64,000 nt of DNA from Aurantiacibacter xanthus (GTDB lineage Bacteria; Pseudomonadota; Alphaproteobacteria; Sphingomonadales; Sphingomonadaceae), in the NCBI RefSeq assembly GCF_003584015.1, contig NZ_QXFM01000111.1, forward strand, positions 1-64,000, written 5' to 3'. Position numbers and translations under genes: made by a program. The notes below the pieces were generated by a model. The model was not told where the DNA came from, did no database searches, and saw nothing but the letters and a program-made list of their open reading frames with translations. Below, in pieces: positions 1-7,900 of the stretch (positions are counted from its first letter, which is position 1; each line of letters begins with the position of its first letter).

Positions 1-293
1 CCCCGCTTGTCGACTGCCCGGTACAGGTAGGTCCACTTGCCCCGCACCTTGACGTAGGTTTCATCCAGGCGCCAGCTCGGATCAAAGCCACGCCGCCAGA
101 ACCAGCGCAGCCGCTTCTCCATCTCCGGGGCGTAGCACTGGACCCAGCGATAGATCGTCGTATGGTCGACCGAAATGCCGCGTTCCGCCAGCATTTCCTC
201 AAGGTCGCGATAGCTGATCGGATAGCGACAATACCAGCGCACCGCCCACAGGATCACATCACCCTGGAAATGGCGCCACTTGAAATCCGTCAT
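1..293 (-). CDS. IS6-family transposase, N-terminal part (3' end outside window)
   Basis: Minus-strand reading from the ATG at 293-291 gives a protein beginning MTDFKWRHFQGDVILWAVRW, followed by YCRYPISYRDLEEMLAERG and a DHTTIYRWVQ helix-turn-helix, then WRLDETYVKVRGKW with the first catalytic Asp of the DDE domain. This is the IS6/IS26 transposase architecture. About 97 codons are visible and the rest of the DDE domain lies beyond base 1. It would catalyse replicative (cointegrate-type) movement of its own element. No frameshift is seen in the visible part. Confidence 0.88.
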   Translation of the reverse strand, partial: MTDFKWRHFQGDVILWAVRWYCRYPISYRDLEEMLAERGISVDHTTIYRWVQCYAPEMEKRLRWFWRRGFDPSWRLDETYVKVRGKWTYLYRAVDKR

Positions 294-354
294 CGTTCCG
301 TCCGTCCAATCTCCGCCAAGCATGCTCAAGCTTCACGATTTTTGCAACAGAGCC
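1..354 (-). mobile_element. IS6-family insertion sequence, truncated by window edge
   Basis: The right-hand end of an IS6-family element (IS6100/IS240-like). The outer end is the terminal inverted repeat at about 339-354, which reads GGCTCTGTTGCAAAAA on the minus strand, the typical IS6 end. The transposase start lies about 46 bp inside it. The other end is outside the window, so length and target duplication cannot be seen. It marks the left border of the plasmid backbone block. Confidence 0.85.
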
Positions 355-412
355 CGATGCAGGGTGGTTGCGGCGCGCGCGAGACAGCGTTCGAAGGATG
401 GGTTGTTGTGCC

Positions 413-895
413 TCATGCCTGTGCCTCCCCGATGATGATGGCGGGCGGGCCGGCAGGCGCGGTCTCGGGGTCGAGGACGAATGCCTCCAGGTCGTCATCA
501 AGTTCGTCGTCGTCTTCCCAGTCCCCATCCTGGCGATAGGTCATGTCGCAGTCGCAGGGGCAGTCAGCGAAGGGCTGGATGGTGACGGTGCCATAGCCGC
601 CCTCATTGTTGCACCAATCGCCTTCAGGAAGATCGGCCGCGAATTCGCTGAGGGCATAGCAGAGCATGGCAGGGCGTCCGACCGCGTCGATCCCGACCGG
701 AACTTCCGGGATAGACATATTCTCGGTGCCGTCGTGGTAGCGCACGTGATCGAGGTCGGTTTCGCCCTGGTCGCCGCCGCCGTTAAGCGAGAAAGACACT
801 TCGGTGATCTGAAGGGCGCGGAGCAATACCAGGAGCTTGCTGAATTGATTGTCGTCGGCATTCGGATCTGCCAGCTGATGAAGTCGGCGAGGCAT
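413..895 (-). CDS. conserved plasmid protein, DUF6878-like, acidic
   Basis: A 160-residue acidic protein whose start is preceded by GGAGG about 6 bp upstream. Residues 30-55 (ITEVSFSLNGGGDQGETDL) and the later block around EGDWCNNEGGYGTVTIQPF resemble the small DUF6878-type proteins of alphaproteobacterial plasmids, which carry a beta-strand, a GSGDSG-like turn and a G.W..N.GSYG motif. The C-terminal 50 residues are strongly acidic (DWEDDDELDDD) and look unstructured. No catalytic motif is evident. It is the last gene of the minus-strand backbone before the IS6 end, and its function is unknown. Confidence 0.6.
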   Translation of the reverse strand: MPRRLHQLADPNADDNQFSKLLVLLRALQITEVSFSLNGGGDQGETDLDHVRYHDGTENMSIPEVPVGIDAVGRPAMLCYALSEFAADLPEGDWCNNEGGYGTVTIQPFADCPCDCDMTYRQDGDWEDDDELDDDLEAFVLDPETAPAGPPAIIIGEAQA

Positions 896-913
896 ATGGT
901 CCTCCCAAATGCA

Positions 914-938
914 AAAAAGCCCGCGAAAGCGCGGGCTG
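914..938 (-). terminator. intrinsic terminator
   Basis: On the minus strand AGCCCGCG-CTTT-CGCGGGCT forms a perfect 8-bp stem with a 4-nt loop, followed by six T (bases 919-914). It sits just upstream of the 413-895 gene and downstream of the 1075-1773 gene, so it should end the transcript of the latter. Confidence 0.85.
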
Positions 939-1074
939 TGGTTGCGGTTGTCGGTGATGTGATCGTGCGGATCAGAGGGCGGAGTTGTGGGGTGCGCCGA
1001 AGATCTGCATGATCAAATCGCACCATCCCTCTTCGCTTTGTGCGCCGCAGGCGCGCGGGATTGAAAGCGATCGG

Positions 1075-1773
1075 TCAGGCGGCGTCCTGAATCCACTCGT
1101 AGAGCAGGTGATCATCGGGATCCTCGTCACGTCCGTTCGCGATGCGGATGAGCTTGCCGTCGCAGGCGAAAGCGGATGCACGGGGGAAGGAGAGATAGGA
1201 CCGGTCTTCGAGAATGAGGTCGCCCGAGCGGACTGCTGTGACGGTCCGGATAGTCCCGAGGGCCCGGTGGCCGGCACGCGCGGCAATCAGTTTCAGTTTG
1301 TGGCCCGGCCTGAGCTGGCGCTTGAACCGCGCGAGTGGGATGCGAGCCTCGACAGGATTGGCATGGCCGCGTCTGGCGGATAGCGCTGACCAATAGGTTG
1401 TGCCGATGCTCACGCGCAGGAAGAATGAGCAGATCATATAGTCCTGCAGAAGATTGCCATTCGCGACATTGAAACGTTCCGCCTGGTCGCTGATGAGGGT
1501 TTCGAAGGCGCGGCGCGCGTCCTCGTCGGAAAGATCCCCGGGCGCATCGAGAAGCTCAACGCGGATGCTGCGCCCGCCGGAGAAGCGCTCGCCGGTAACG
1601 GAAAACCGTGCGCCCACGATAGTTCGTGTCAGATGGAGATCGATCCTGCGGCAGAGATCAGGAAGATGCTCGCCCGCGATATAGAGGTCCCCGCTATAGG
1701 CGAAATTGCCGCGGTCATCGCAGTGGGTCTGGCTCCATAAGCGGGGTTCGGTGCTGGAGAATGGCTGGGTCAT
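1075..1773 (-). CDS. plasmid-conserved hypothetical protein with LPD29-like N-terminal region
   Basis: A 232-residue protein. The segment around residues 33-75 (RRIDLHLTRTIVGARFSV, then GERFSGGRSIRVELLD) has the pattern of the large polyvalent protein-associated domain LPD29: short helix, G.RFSV, SGG.SI.V. Such domains occur in plasmid and ICE proteins. The C-terminal half has a beta-rich stretch with GTIRTVTAVRSGDLILEDRS. No enzymatic motif is seen. It is followed by a good intrinsic terminator at 938-914. The domain resemblance is by eye only. Confidence 0.55.
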   Translation of the reverse strand: MTQPFSSTEPRLWSQTHCDDRGNFAYSGDLYIAGEHLPDLCRRIDLHLTRTIVGARFSVTGERFSGGRSIRVELLDAPGDLSDEDARRAFETLISDQAERFNVANGNLLQDYMICSFFLRVSIGTTYWSALSARRGHANPVEARIPLARFKRQLRPGHKLKLIAARAGHRALGTIRTVTAVRSGDLILEDRSYLSFPRASAFACDGKLIRIANGRDEDPDDHLLYEWIQDAA

Positions 1774-1836
1774 CGGCGGTCCTTTCGGAAGACGGCTTGG
1801 GGCGAAAGGGCGCCGAAACCGGTGGACATCACACGA

Positions 1837-2178
1837 TCAGCCGACGCTCCGCCCTTCTCCCTCCCCCTCCCCTTGCGCCGGCGACGCGCCGGGTTGAGCG
1901 AGGTCGCAAGGTTTGTGGTCGCATCCGTAGAAACGGGATTTCTCGAACTGCGGGTCGCCGGTCTCGTCGACCAGGTAGCCGCTGATTTCATCGGCGGGTT
2001 CGGCGTCGAGAACTTATGATCCGCCGGGGACGAGGCGCACGGGATAACTGGACTCCGTCATGATGCTGTCGGCGTGTTTCATCGCGTCGAAATGATCGGT
2101 CGCGGTCACGGCAAGCTTGATGCGAACGATGGCATAGACATGGACATGGTGTGTGATGGTCACGGTCAGTTTCCTCAT
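1837..2178 (-). pseudogene. small plasmid-conserved gene interrupted by an in-frame TAA
   Basis: Reading from ATG 2178 gives MRKLTVTITHHVHVYAIVRI and continues to ...PVRLVPGGS, where TAA (2016-2014) stops it at 54 residues. The same frame then stays open for 58 more codons, VLDAEPADEISGYLVDETGD followed by PQFEKSRFYGCDHKP, to a TGA at 1839-1837. The downstream part is compositionally a normal protein (acidic EPADE, GYLVDE.GDP), so the stop looks like a single nonsense substitution, or a case of read-through. The last residues (GEGEGEGR) are encoded by the purine-rich tract. The full product would be about 113 residues, of unknown function. Confidence 0.6.
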
Positions 2179-2207
2179 CAAAAAAGGGGAACGGTCGTGC
2201 CGGCGTG

Positions 2208-2237
2208 CCCTCACACCCGATTGACCGGGTGTGAGGG
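2208..2237. repeat. perfect 12-bp hairpin between two small genes
   Basis: CCCTCACACCCG (2208-2219), a 6-base loop and CGGGTGTGAGGG (2226-2237) form a perfect inverted repeat overlapping the stop codon of the 2211-2450 ORF. There is no T-run on either side, so it may stabilise an mRNA end rather than act as a classical intrinsic terminator. Confidence 0.7.
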
Positions 2238-2450
2238 GTGCGCTTCGTTCTGGCTGGCGATCTGCGTCAAATGCTGGTCGCGTAGGGTCGCCACATCGGT
2301 GCGCAGGGCGTCGATGTCTACGTCGAAGTCTTCCCAGTTCTGCTCTTCCGGGCAGTGGTCGAGAAGATAGGCGGAGAGGAGGTCGTGAATCCGCACGAGA
2401 AGCCACATGCGTGCTTCGTCGGAAGGTCTGTGACCCCCTGCCCTGTTCAC
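2211..2450 (-). CDS. small hypothetical protein
   Basis: A 79-residue ORF whose GTG start overlaps the TGA of the upstream 2447-2917 gene (GTGA), implying translational coupling. It contains an amphipathic stretch MWLLVRIHDLLSAYLLDHCP followed by an acidic and then a helical segment (EEQNWEDFDVDIDALRTDV). An internal ATG at residue 15 is an alternative start. Its family is not recognised. The overlap and sensible amino-acid composition argue that it is real. Confidence 0.5.
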   Translation of the reverse strand: MNRAGGHRPSDEARMWLLVRIHDLLSAYLLDHCPEEQNWEDFDVDIDALRTDVATLRDQHLTQIASQNEAHPSHPVNRV

Positions 2451-2917
2451 GCTGCCTGGCCTAGGGTCTCAGCGCTGGCTTCATGCTCGCCTACGATTTC
2501 GAGCCGCGCGCCGGTATAGTGATGGCTGGAAAGCCAGTCCTCGGCGGTAGCCATGTCCGGAGCGAGATGGCGCAGCTCGTCTTCGCCCTGGAAGCTGGTG
2601 AGAATACGGACCGAACCCGGCGCAGGTTCTTCGACGATCTCGAAGGTGAGCGTGCTGGTGACGGAAAAGCTTTTGTGAACCACCAGGACGATAACGCCTT
2701 CGCTCCCGAAATTGCCTTCGTGGAGCGTGAAACCGGCCGGGTGGGTGTAGGTCGGGCGTACCGCTTCGTGTGTCTTGCGAACGACACGGCCCGACCCGTT
2801 GCTGCTCTTCCATGCGGCAAGCTTTTTGCGATGGCATTCGGGCGGCATCGGCTGGCCATTGCTGTATCGAACAAGCGCTCCGAGCGGGGCGTGGGTGTAG
2901 ATCGACTGAGCGGACAT
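2447..2917 (-). CDS. conserved plasmid hypothetical protein
   Basis: A 156-residue protein starting MSAQSIYTHAPLGALVRYSN. AAGGAGA lies 8 bp before the ATG, which decides this start over the longer upstream reading. The first 50 residues (APLGALVRYSNGQPMPPECH) look like a compact N-terminal unit found at the front of several plasmid-borne proteins. The C-terminal half is beta-rich (GVIVLVVHKSFSVTSTLTFE). It has no catalytic motif, signal peptide or membrane segment. It is likely co-transcribed with the small ORF downstream. Confidence 0.6.
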   Translation of the reverse strand: MSAQSIYTHAPLGALVRYSNGQPMPPECHRKKLAAWKSSNGSGRVVRKTHEAVRPTYTHPAGFTLHEGNFGSEGVIVLVVHKSFSVTSTLTFEIVEEPAPGSVRILTSFQGEDELRHLAPDMATAEDWLSSHHYTGARLEIVGEHEASAETLGQAA

Positions 2918-3035
2918 AGCGTGTCTCCTTGTTTGGCTTGGGTCCACCCCGCCTTCTCTCCCTCCACTCTTCGAATTTGCGGGTCCGGGAACCGGATCAA
3001 GCGGCGTGGGACGGCAGCGGCCGATGCGAGTGGTC

Positions 3036-3869
3036 TCAGCGCTGCGGCGGCTTGCCCGCGCTCGGGAAGAGCGACAGCTGAATAGGGGTATGCAGACTGG
3101 CGGAACCGTCAGGCGGTGGAAGGAATGGTTGTCGGTTCTGGAGTGAGGCCGGTGCCTCACCATCCGATGGAGCATCTGCGGCATGGCACTTGGCGCGCGC
3201 GGCGAGCTTTGCATTCCAGCCGCCGAGAATATGGGCGGGCGTGTACCAGAGTTCGCGTGTTGTGCCGGCGAGTGAGTCGCCGATGATGACGATTGCCGGC
3301 ACATGGAGCAGCGTGAACTGGATGTAGGCCATATGGACCGCGCGTGGATCGATATCGATCGCGGTCACATGGAGGTGCCGCTGATAGTTGATCCCGGCGT
3401 CGCGCAGCGTTTCGCAGGTCGCGATCACCATGGCGCCTGCCCCGCAGGCAGGCTCGCAAAGGGTCAGAAATCCCTCCTTTGCGATTCTGTCCTCAGGACA
3501 CGAGTCCGCGGTCATGGTCGCCATCATCCGGCAGATGCTGTAGGGGGTGAAGAACTGGCCGCGGGCGGCATTGGCGAGACCGAGCTCGCCGAACACGCGG
3601 CCCAGCACGTCGCACGTCTCGGCCTCCATCGCGAAGGTGACTTCTGCGAAGATGCGCGGGAAAGTGTCGATGACGTCGCGGTCGTACCGCCCGATAATCT
3701 CCATGTAGCGCGTCTCGCGGGCTTGGCTCTGGGTGAGATCGACACTGTTGGACAGGCTGATCGCTGCGGCTTCGATGAAATCCGAAAACAGCGTGTAGCG
3801 ATCGTGACGATACTGGCAGGCGTCGAACAGCTTGCAGATCGCCTTGATGTGGCGGTCGGCGGAGCCCAT
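3036..3869 (-). CDS. orphan N6-adenine DNA methylase-like protein lacking a clear NPPY motif
   Basis: A 277-residue protein with an AAGGAG ribosome site before the ATG. It carries the type I HsdM-like block GQFFTPYSICRMMATM (about residue 103) and the AdoMet-binding motif CEPACGAGAM (about 137), then an acidic turn AIDIDPRAVHMAYIQ. At the expected site of the catalytic NPP(Y/F) motif it has GDSLAGTT instead, so methyl transfer is doubtful. No specificity or restriction subunit is nearby. The C-terminal 60 residues are low-complexity. Similar stand-alone N-6 methylase proteins occur on sphingomonad plasmids. It may protect plasmid DNA, or bind AdoMet without catalysis. Confidence 0.72.
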   Translation of the reverse strand: MGSADRHIKAICKLFDACQYRHDRYTLFSDFIEAAAISLSNSVDLTQSQARETRYMEIIGRYDRDVIDTFPRIFAEVTFAMEAETCDVLGRVFGELGLANAARGQFFTPYSICRMMATMTADSCPEDRIAKEGFLTLCEPACGAGAMVIATCETLRDAGINYQRHLHVTAIDIDPRAVHMAYIQFTLLHVPAIVIIGDSLAGTTRELWYTPAHILGGWNAKLAARAKCHAADAPSDGEAPASLQNRQPFLPPPDGSASLHTPIQLSLFPSAGKPPQR

Positions 3870-3975
3870 CGGGAAGCTCCTTTCTGTGAGTGATTGGGGG
3901 CAATGGTGGCGATTGCGGTCGTTCGACCGCTGAGGTCACTACTCTGCGGAGAACGGTGCTCCGGACCGCCGAGAA

Positions 3976-4341
3976 TCAGTAATCCTCGGGCAGCATGATG
4001 GTGAGGACGCGGGTGGTTTTCGCCGCGTCGGCTGGATCTTCGGAGCCGAATTCCAGATTCTCGTCATAGTAATCGATCTTGAAAAGGATTTTGACCTCGC
4101 GGACGGTGATTGAACCCATGTCGCGTTCAGGGCTGTCGCGATCGAAGCTCGCACCGCGCACGGCCGCCATGATCGCCGCTTGCGCGAGCAGCTCGGCAAC
4201 GAGGCCACCTTCACCAGCCAGGCGGGCAAGGCAGTTTCTGGTGATAACAGTGCGCGAACCGCGATCGAGGCCCTGCCGGCAGCGGTCGTTGAGGATGGCG
4301 ATGCGCTCGGTGCGGGAACCGGCCTGCGGGTTTTTGTGCAT
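3976..4341 (-). CDS. DUF3768 family protein
   Basis: A 121-residue protein. The start RIAILNDRCRQGL and the end ILFKIDYYDENLEFGSEDPA followed by TTRVLTIMLPEDY match the DUF3768 pattern (I..LND.FR, W/FKIDYYD..L..GS.DPADP..T.RVLTIMLA.EY). The family is small, common on alphaproteobacterial plasmids, and of unknown function. GGAGAT precedes the ATG. It lies between the orphan methylase and the plus-strand membrane gene. Confidence 0.8.
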   Translation of the reverse strand: MHKNPQAGSRTERIAILNDRCRQGLDRGSRTVITRNCLARLAGEGGLVAELLAQAAIMAAVRGASFDRDSPERDMGSITVREVKILFKIDYYDENLEFGSEDPADAAKTTRVLTIMLPEDY

Positions 4342-4599
4342 ATCTATCTCCGGGATGGGCGGGCAAACGGCGGGACTGCGTTGCGCGATCCGCCTTGCCG
4401 CCCCCCTTCCCCACCCCTCTCAGCTTTGGGCCATGAGGCTCGCGCGTGCGCGATATGGCCGCGATCTCGGAGAGCGTGGGCCGGGGTCTGGCGGTGATCT
4501 GGTGGAGATCCGATTGTCTACCCCTGTGATTTAGGAGAATCAGGCAGCGTGCTGTAGGCTCATGGGGTTCGGGATCCAGATGCGAAAGGTGAAGGCGAG

Positions 4600-4857
4600 A
4601 TGTCGCAAGCCGAGATCATGAACTGGACGGCGCTGTATGCGGCGACCACGCTTGTCTGCATGCTCACGCTCTTTCTTTCGGGGACAATGGTCGCGGTTCA
4701 GCTGTGGCGCGAACGGTTTTGGCGCGGCCTTGGATCGGTGCGCGCGGTCCTGCTGTTCGTGCCGGGAACATGGTGGCGCTGGCAGAAGCTCTATCTGACC
4801 GGAACGCCGGTAATTCTGGCAATTGTCGCAGCCTTTGCGCTCACGCTCGAATGGTGA
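4600..4857 (+). CDS. small membrane protein
   Basis: An 85-residue ORF on the strand opposite its neighbours, with GAAGG upstream of the ATG. Two hydrophobic helices are visible: about residues 10-33 (LYAATTLVCMLTLFLSGTMV) and 66-83 (TGTPVILAIVAAFALTLEW), separated by a basic, Trp-rich loop (LWRERFWRGLG). This predicts an inner-membrane hairpin. No family is recognised. The membrane topology and ribosome site support a real gene, but it could be a chance ORF. Confidence 0.5.
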   Translation: MSQAEIMNWTALYAATTLVCMLTLFLSGTMVAVQLWRERFWRGLGSVRAVLLFVPGTWWRWQKLYLTGTPVILAIVAAFALTLEW

Positions 4858-4875
4858 CAGCCCGTGGGGCTGGTG

Positions 4876-4920
4876 TCATCCTTGTAAATCTTCCGGCACA
4901 TGGAAGATTTACAAGGATGA
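4876..4920. repeat. 19-bp perfect inverted repeat between convergent genes
   Basis: TCATCCTTGTAAATCTTCC (4876-4894), a 7-base loop GGCACAT, and its exact complement (4902-4920). It lies between the 3' ends of the small membrane gene and the 1716-residue methylase-helicase gene. The arms are A/T-rich in a G/C-rich neighbourhood. It is probably a bidirectional transcription stop or mRNA-end structure, although a binding site is also possible. Confidence 0.75.
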
Positions 4921-4986
4921 TCTCGGCGACGCATCTACCAACTCAGGTCATGTATTGCCCTAACGGTCTGCTCCATTCTCTGCGGT

Positions 4987-7900
4987 TCACTCACCCACGA
5001 CCATGTCCAGCACCGGCTCCACGCAATCGAGAGCCTCGCCATCGCCCCGGTCAGCCCGTGCCTCATCGTCATTGTCGGAATCGAACTCACCCCTGGTCGC
5101 GGCCAGTTCGGCTTCGAGTTCTGCCAGTTCGCGCTGTTTTTCCTCCAGCAACGCGGTTTCGGGGAATTCCTGACCAAGGCGTGCCTGGAACGCGGGCAGG
5201 CGCCGCTCATTGGCTTCAAGACTTCCTCTCGCTTCGGCCAGGTCGGCATCGAGATTGGCGAGAGAGGATTCCAGTCGGCCAAGTGCTGTGCTCCACCGGG
5301 TCTTCTCGCTGATCTCGAACGCACGGTCCTGGCCGTGATGTACCGGTGCGATCATCACGCGCAGGTAGCGCCTGCCGTCGTCACTCAGGGCGGGGTGGCT
5401 GGTGACCTTGAGGTCGATGCCGCTCAGTGATCCGATGATAAGGGTGTCGGCGCCACTCTTGCGCAGGTCGAGGGCTTTCCGGATGATCCGCTCGCCGGCA
5501 GCCTTGCGGTCGGAGATGATTTGGCCTTCCAACGCCAATATGACCTCATCCTCCCTCGCTGGTATACGCTGGGCTATATCCTGTTCGAGCCTGACGATCC
5601 GCGCCCTGCCCTCATCGATCGCGTCGATCGTGCGCCTGATGGTTCTGCGGATATTGAACTGGTCGTCGACATGGGCATCGCGCAGCCGCTCCAGCCGGGC
5701 GACTTCGGCATCCAGCCCGGCTTTTCTCATCAAACGGTCATCGCCGGACGCAAGGGCTTTCGCGAGGGCGAACTGGCTGACGTTCGAACCGACATCTTCG
5801 ATCCGGCGAATGGAGCGGTCGCCCGACATGGCCATGGCGATAAAGCGGGCCTTGCGCTCGAGCATCTGCCAGTTGGTCGCGTCCATCGAGCCGCTTGTGG
5901 CATAGCCATAGAGTTCGATTTCGTCGTTCTGGTTGCCCTGGCGCTCGATCCGGCCTTCGCGCTGCTCGATATCGGAGGGAATCCACGGCACATCGAGATG
6001 ATGCAGGGCTTTCAGGCGCTGCTGTGCGTTGACGCCGGTTCCCATTGTCGCTGTCGAACCGAGGACGATCCGCTTGCGCCCCTGGTTGAGGTCATTGAAC
6101 AGGCGCTGCTTGGCGCTGTTCTTCTTGTAATGCTGCATGAAGGCGATCTGATCGGCAGGGATGCCCATCGCGATCAGCCGGTCACGAATCCAGACATAGG
6201 CGGAGAAGCCGCGCGTCTCGATGGCGGCCTCGGTTCCGAGATCCGAAAAGATCATCTGTACGGCGCCGGGCAGCTGATAGGGCTTGCCGGTTTCCGGGTC
6301 GGTGTAGCGGTTCTCGCTGGTCTCCCGCCAGATGCGGTGGACGTTCTCGATCAGGAGATTGAGCTTGTTGCCCTCTTCGTTGCCGATCCCGGCATCGACG
6401 AAGCGCAGGTCGATCGCCGAGTGCCTGCCGTCGGTGATGACCGACAGGATGATGTCATCGCCCTTCTGCGGGCGACCGCTACGGCTTTCGATGGCTTTGA
6501 TGCGCTTGGCGAGCACCCGCTGATAGGCTTTGAAGGGCGCGGCGGACTGGGCGACAACGATCTGCCGCTTGCCGCCCCGGATGGTGGGGAGCTGCACATA
6601 TTGGCGCAGGTCGTCCTTCAGCACGACATCGGCGACGCTGCGGTACATCGCCATCAGGTCGGCGACGTTGACGAATTCGCAGAAGCGGGTGACCGGCTTG
6701 TAGCTACCGCTGGGCTGCAGTTCGAGTTCGGTGCGCGTGTCGCCGAAATTGGCGGCCCAGGCGTCGAACTCGTGCAAACCCTTCGAGTAAAGCTCGTCGT
6801 GCTGCATGAACCGCTGCAGCGTGTACATTTCGCCGAGCGTGTTGGTGATTGGCGTGCCGGATGAGAGGATCAGTTCGCGTCCGGGATTGATACCGGAAAG
6901 GTAGCGGGATTTGACATAGAGATCCCACGCGCGCTGTGAACCGACAGGATCGACGCCCTTGAGGTCGCCGAGGTTCGTCGCGAAAGTGAGCTTGCGGAAC
7001 TGCTGGGCTTCATCGACGATGATCTGATCGATGCCGATCTCGCCGATATGGACGAGATCGTCCTTGCGGGAACGCAGGTTCTCGAGGCGACGCTGAAGCC
7101 CTTCCTTGAGGCGCTCGACGCGTTTGCGGGAGACGCGGTCATTACTGTCGATGTTGTCGACGAGGGCTTCGTAGCTCGCGAGTTGGTCTTCGATGAACTC
7201 CTTCTCGAACGTCGCCGGAGTCGGGATGAACTTGAAGGCATCATGGGTGATGATGATCGCATCCCAGTTGCCGGTGGCCGCGCGCGCGAGGAATCGCTGG
7301 CGTTTTTCCTTCACGAAGTTGGTGTCGTCGGCGACGAGGATCCGTGCGGTCGGGTAGAGCATCAGGAACTCGCGGGCGATCTGGGCGAGGCAGTGATTGG
7401 GCACTGCGACCATTGGCTTGTTGGCGAGACCGAGCCGGCGCTGCTCCATCACGGCGGCGCAGAGGCTGAACGTCTTGCCGGCGCCGACCGAGTGCGCGAC
7501 GTAGGTGGAGCCGGCCGCGATGATCCGCCAGACGACACGCTTCTGGTGATCGCGCATCCGGATGGCGTCCGATGCGCCCGGCAGCTTCAGGTGCTTGCCG
7601 TTGAAGGCGCGGGGCACGAGATTGTTGTAGGCGTCGTTATAGATGCGAACGAGGCGGTCAGCGCGGTCGCTTTCCTGCCAGACCCATGTCTCGAAGGTCG
7701 ATTTGATGGCCGTCAGCTTCTCCTTGGCAGCCTCGGTGTCGATCGTGTTGAGTTCGCGCCGCTCTGATCCGTCGGCCTCACGGATGACGTCGTAAATTTT
7801 GGGAATGTGGGAGTTGAGCGCGTCCTCGATGAGGTCGGCGGCGCTGCGGCGCGGGGTTCCCCAGGTCGAGGTCGAGCTAACATGTCCCTCGAAGGGAGAC

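Noticed and set aside
5521..6864. 447-residue plus-strand ORF, and other long plus-strand ORFs at 7048-10164
   Set aside because: Exact antisense of the methylase-helicase gene, whose motifs are unmistakable. The plus-strand products lack any family signature and arise from G/C-rich codon bias.
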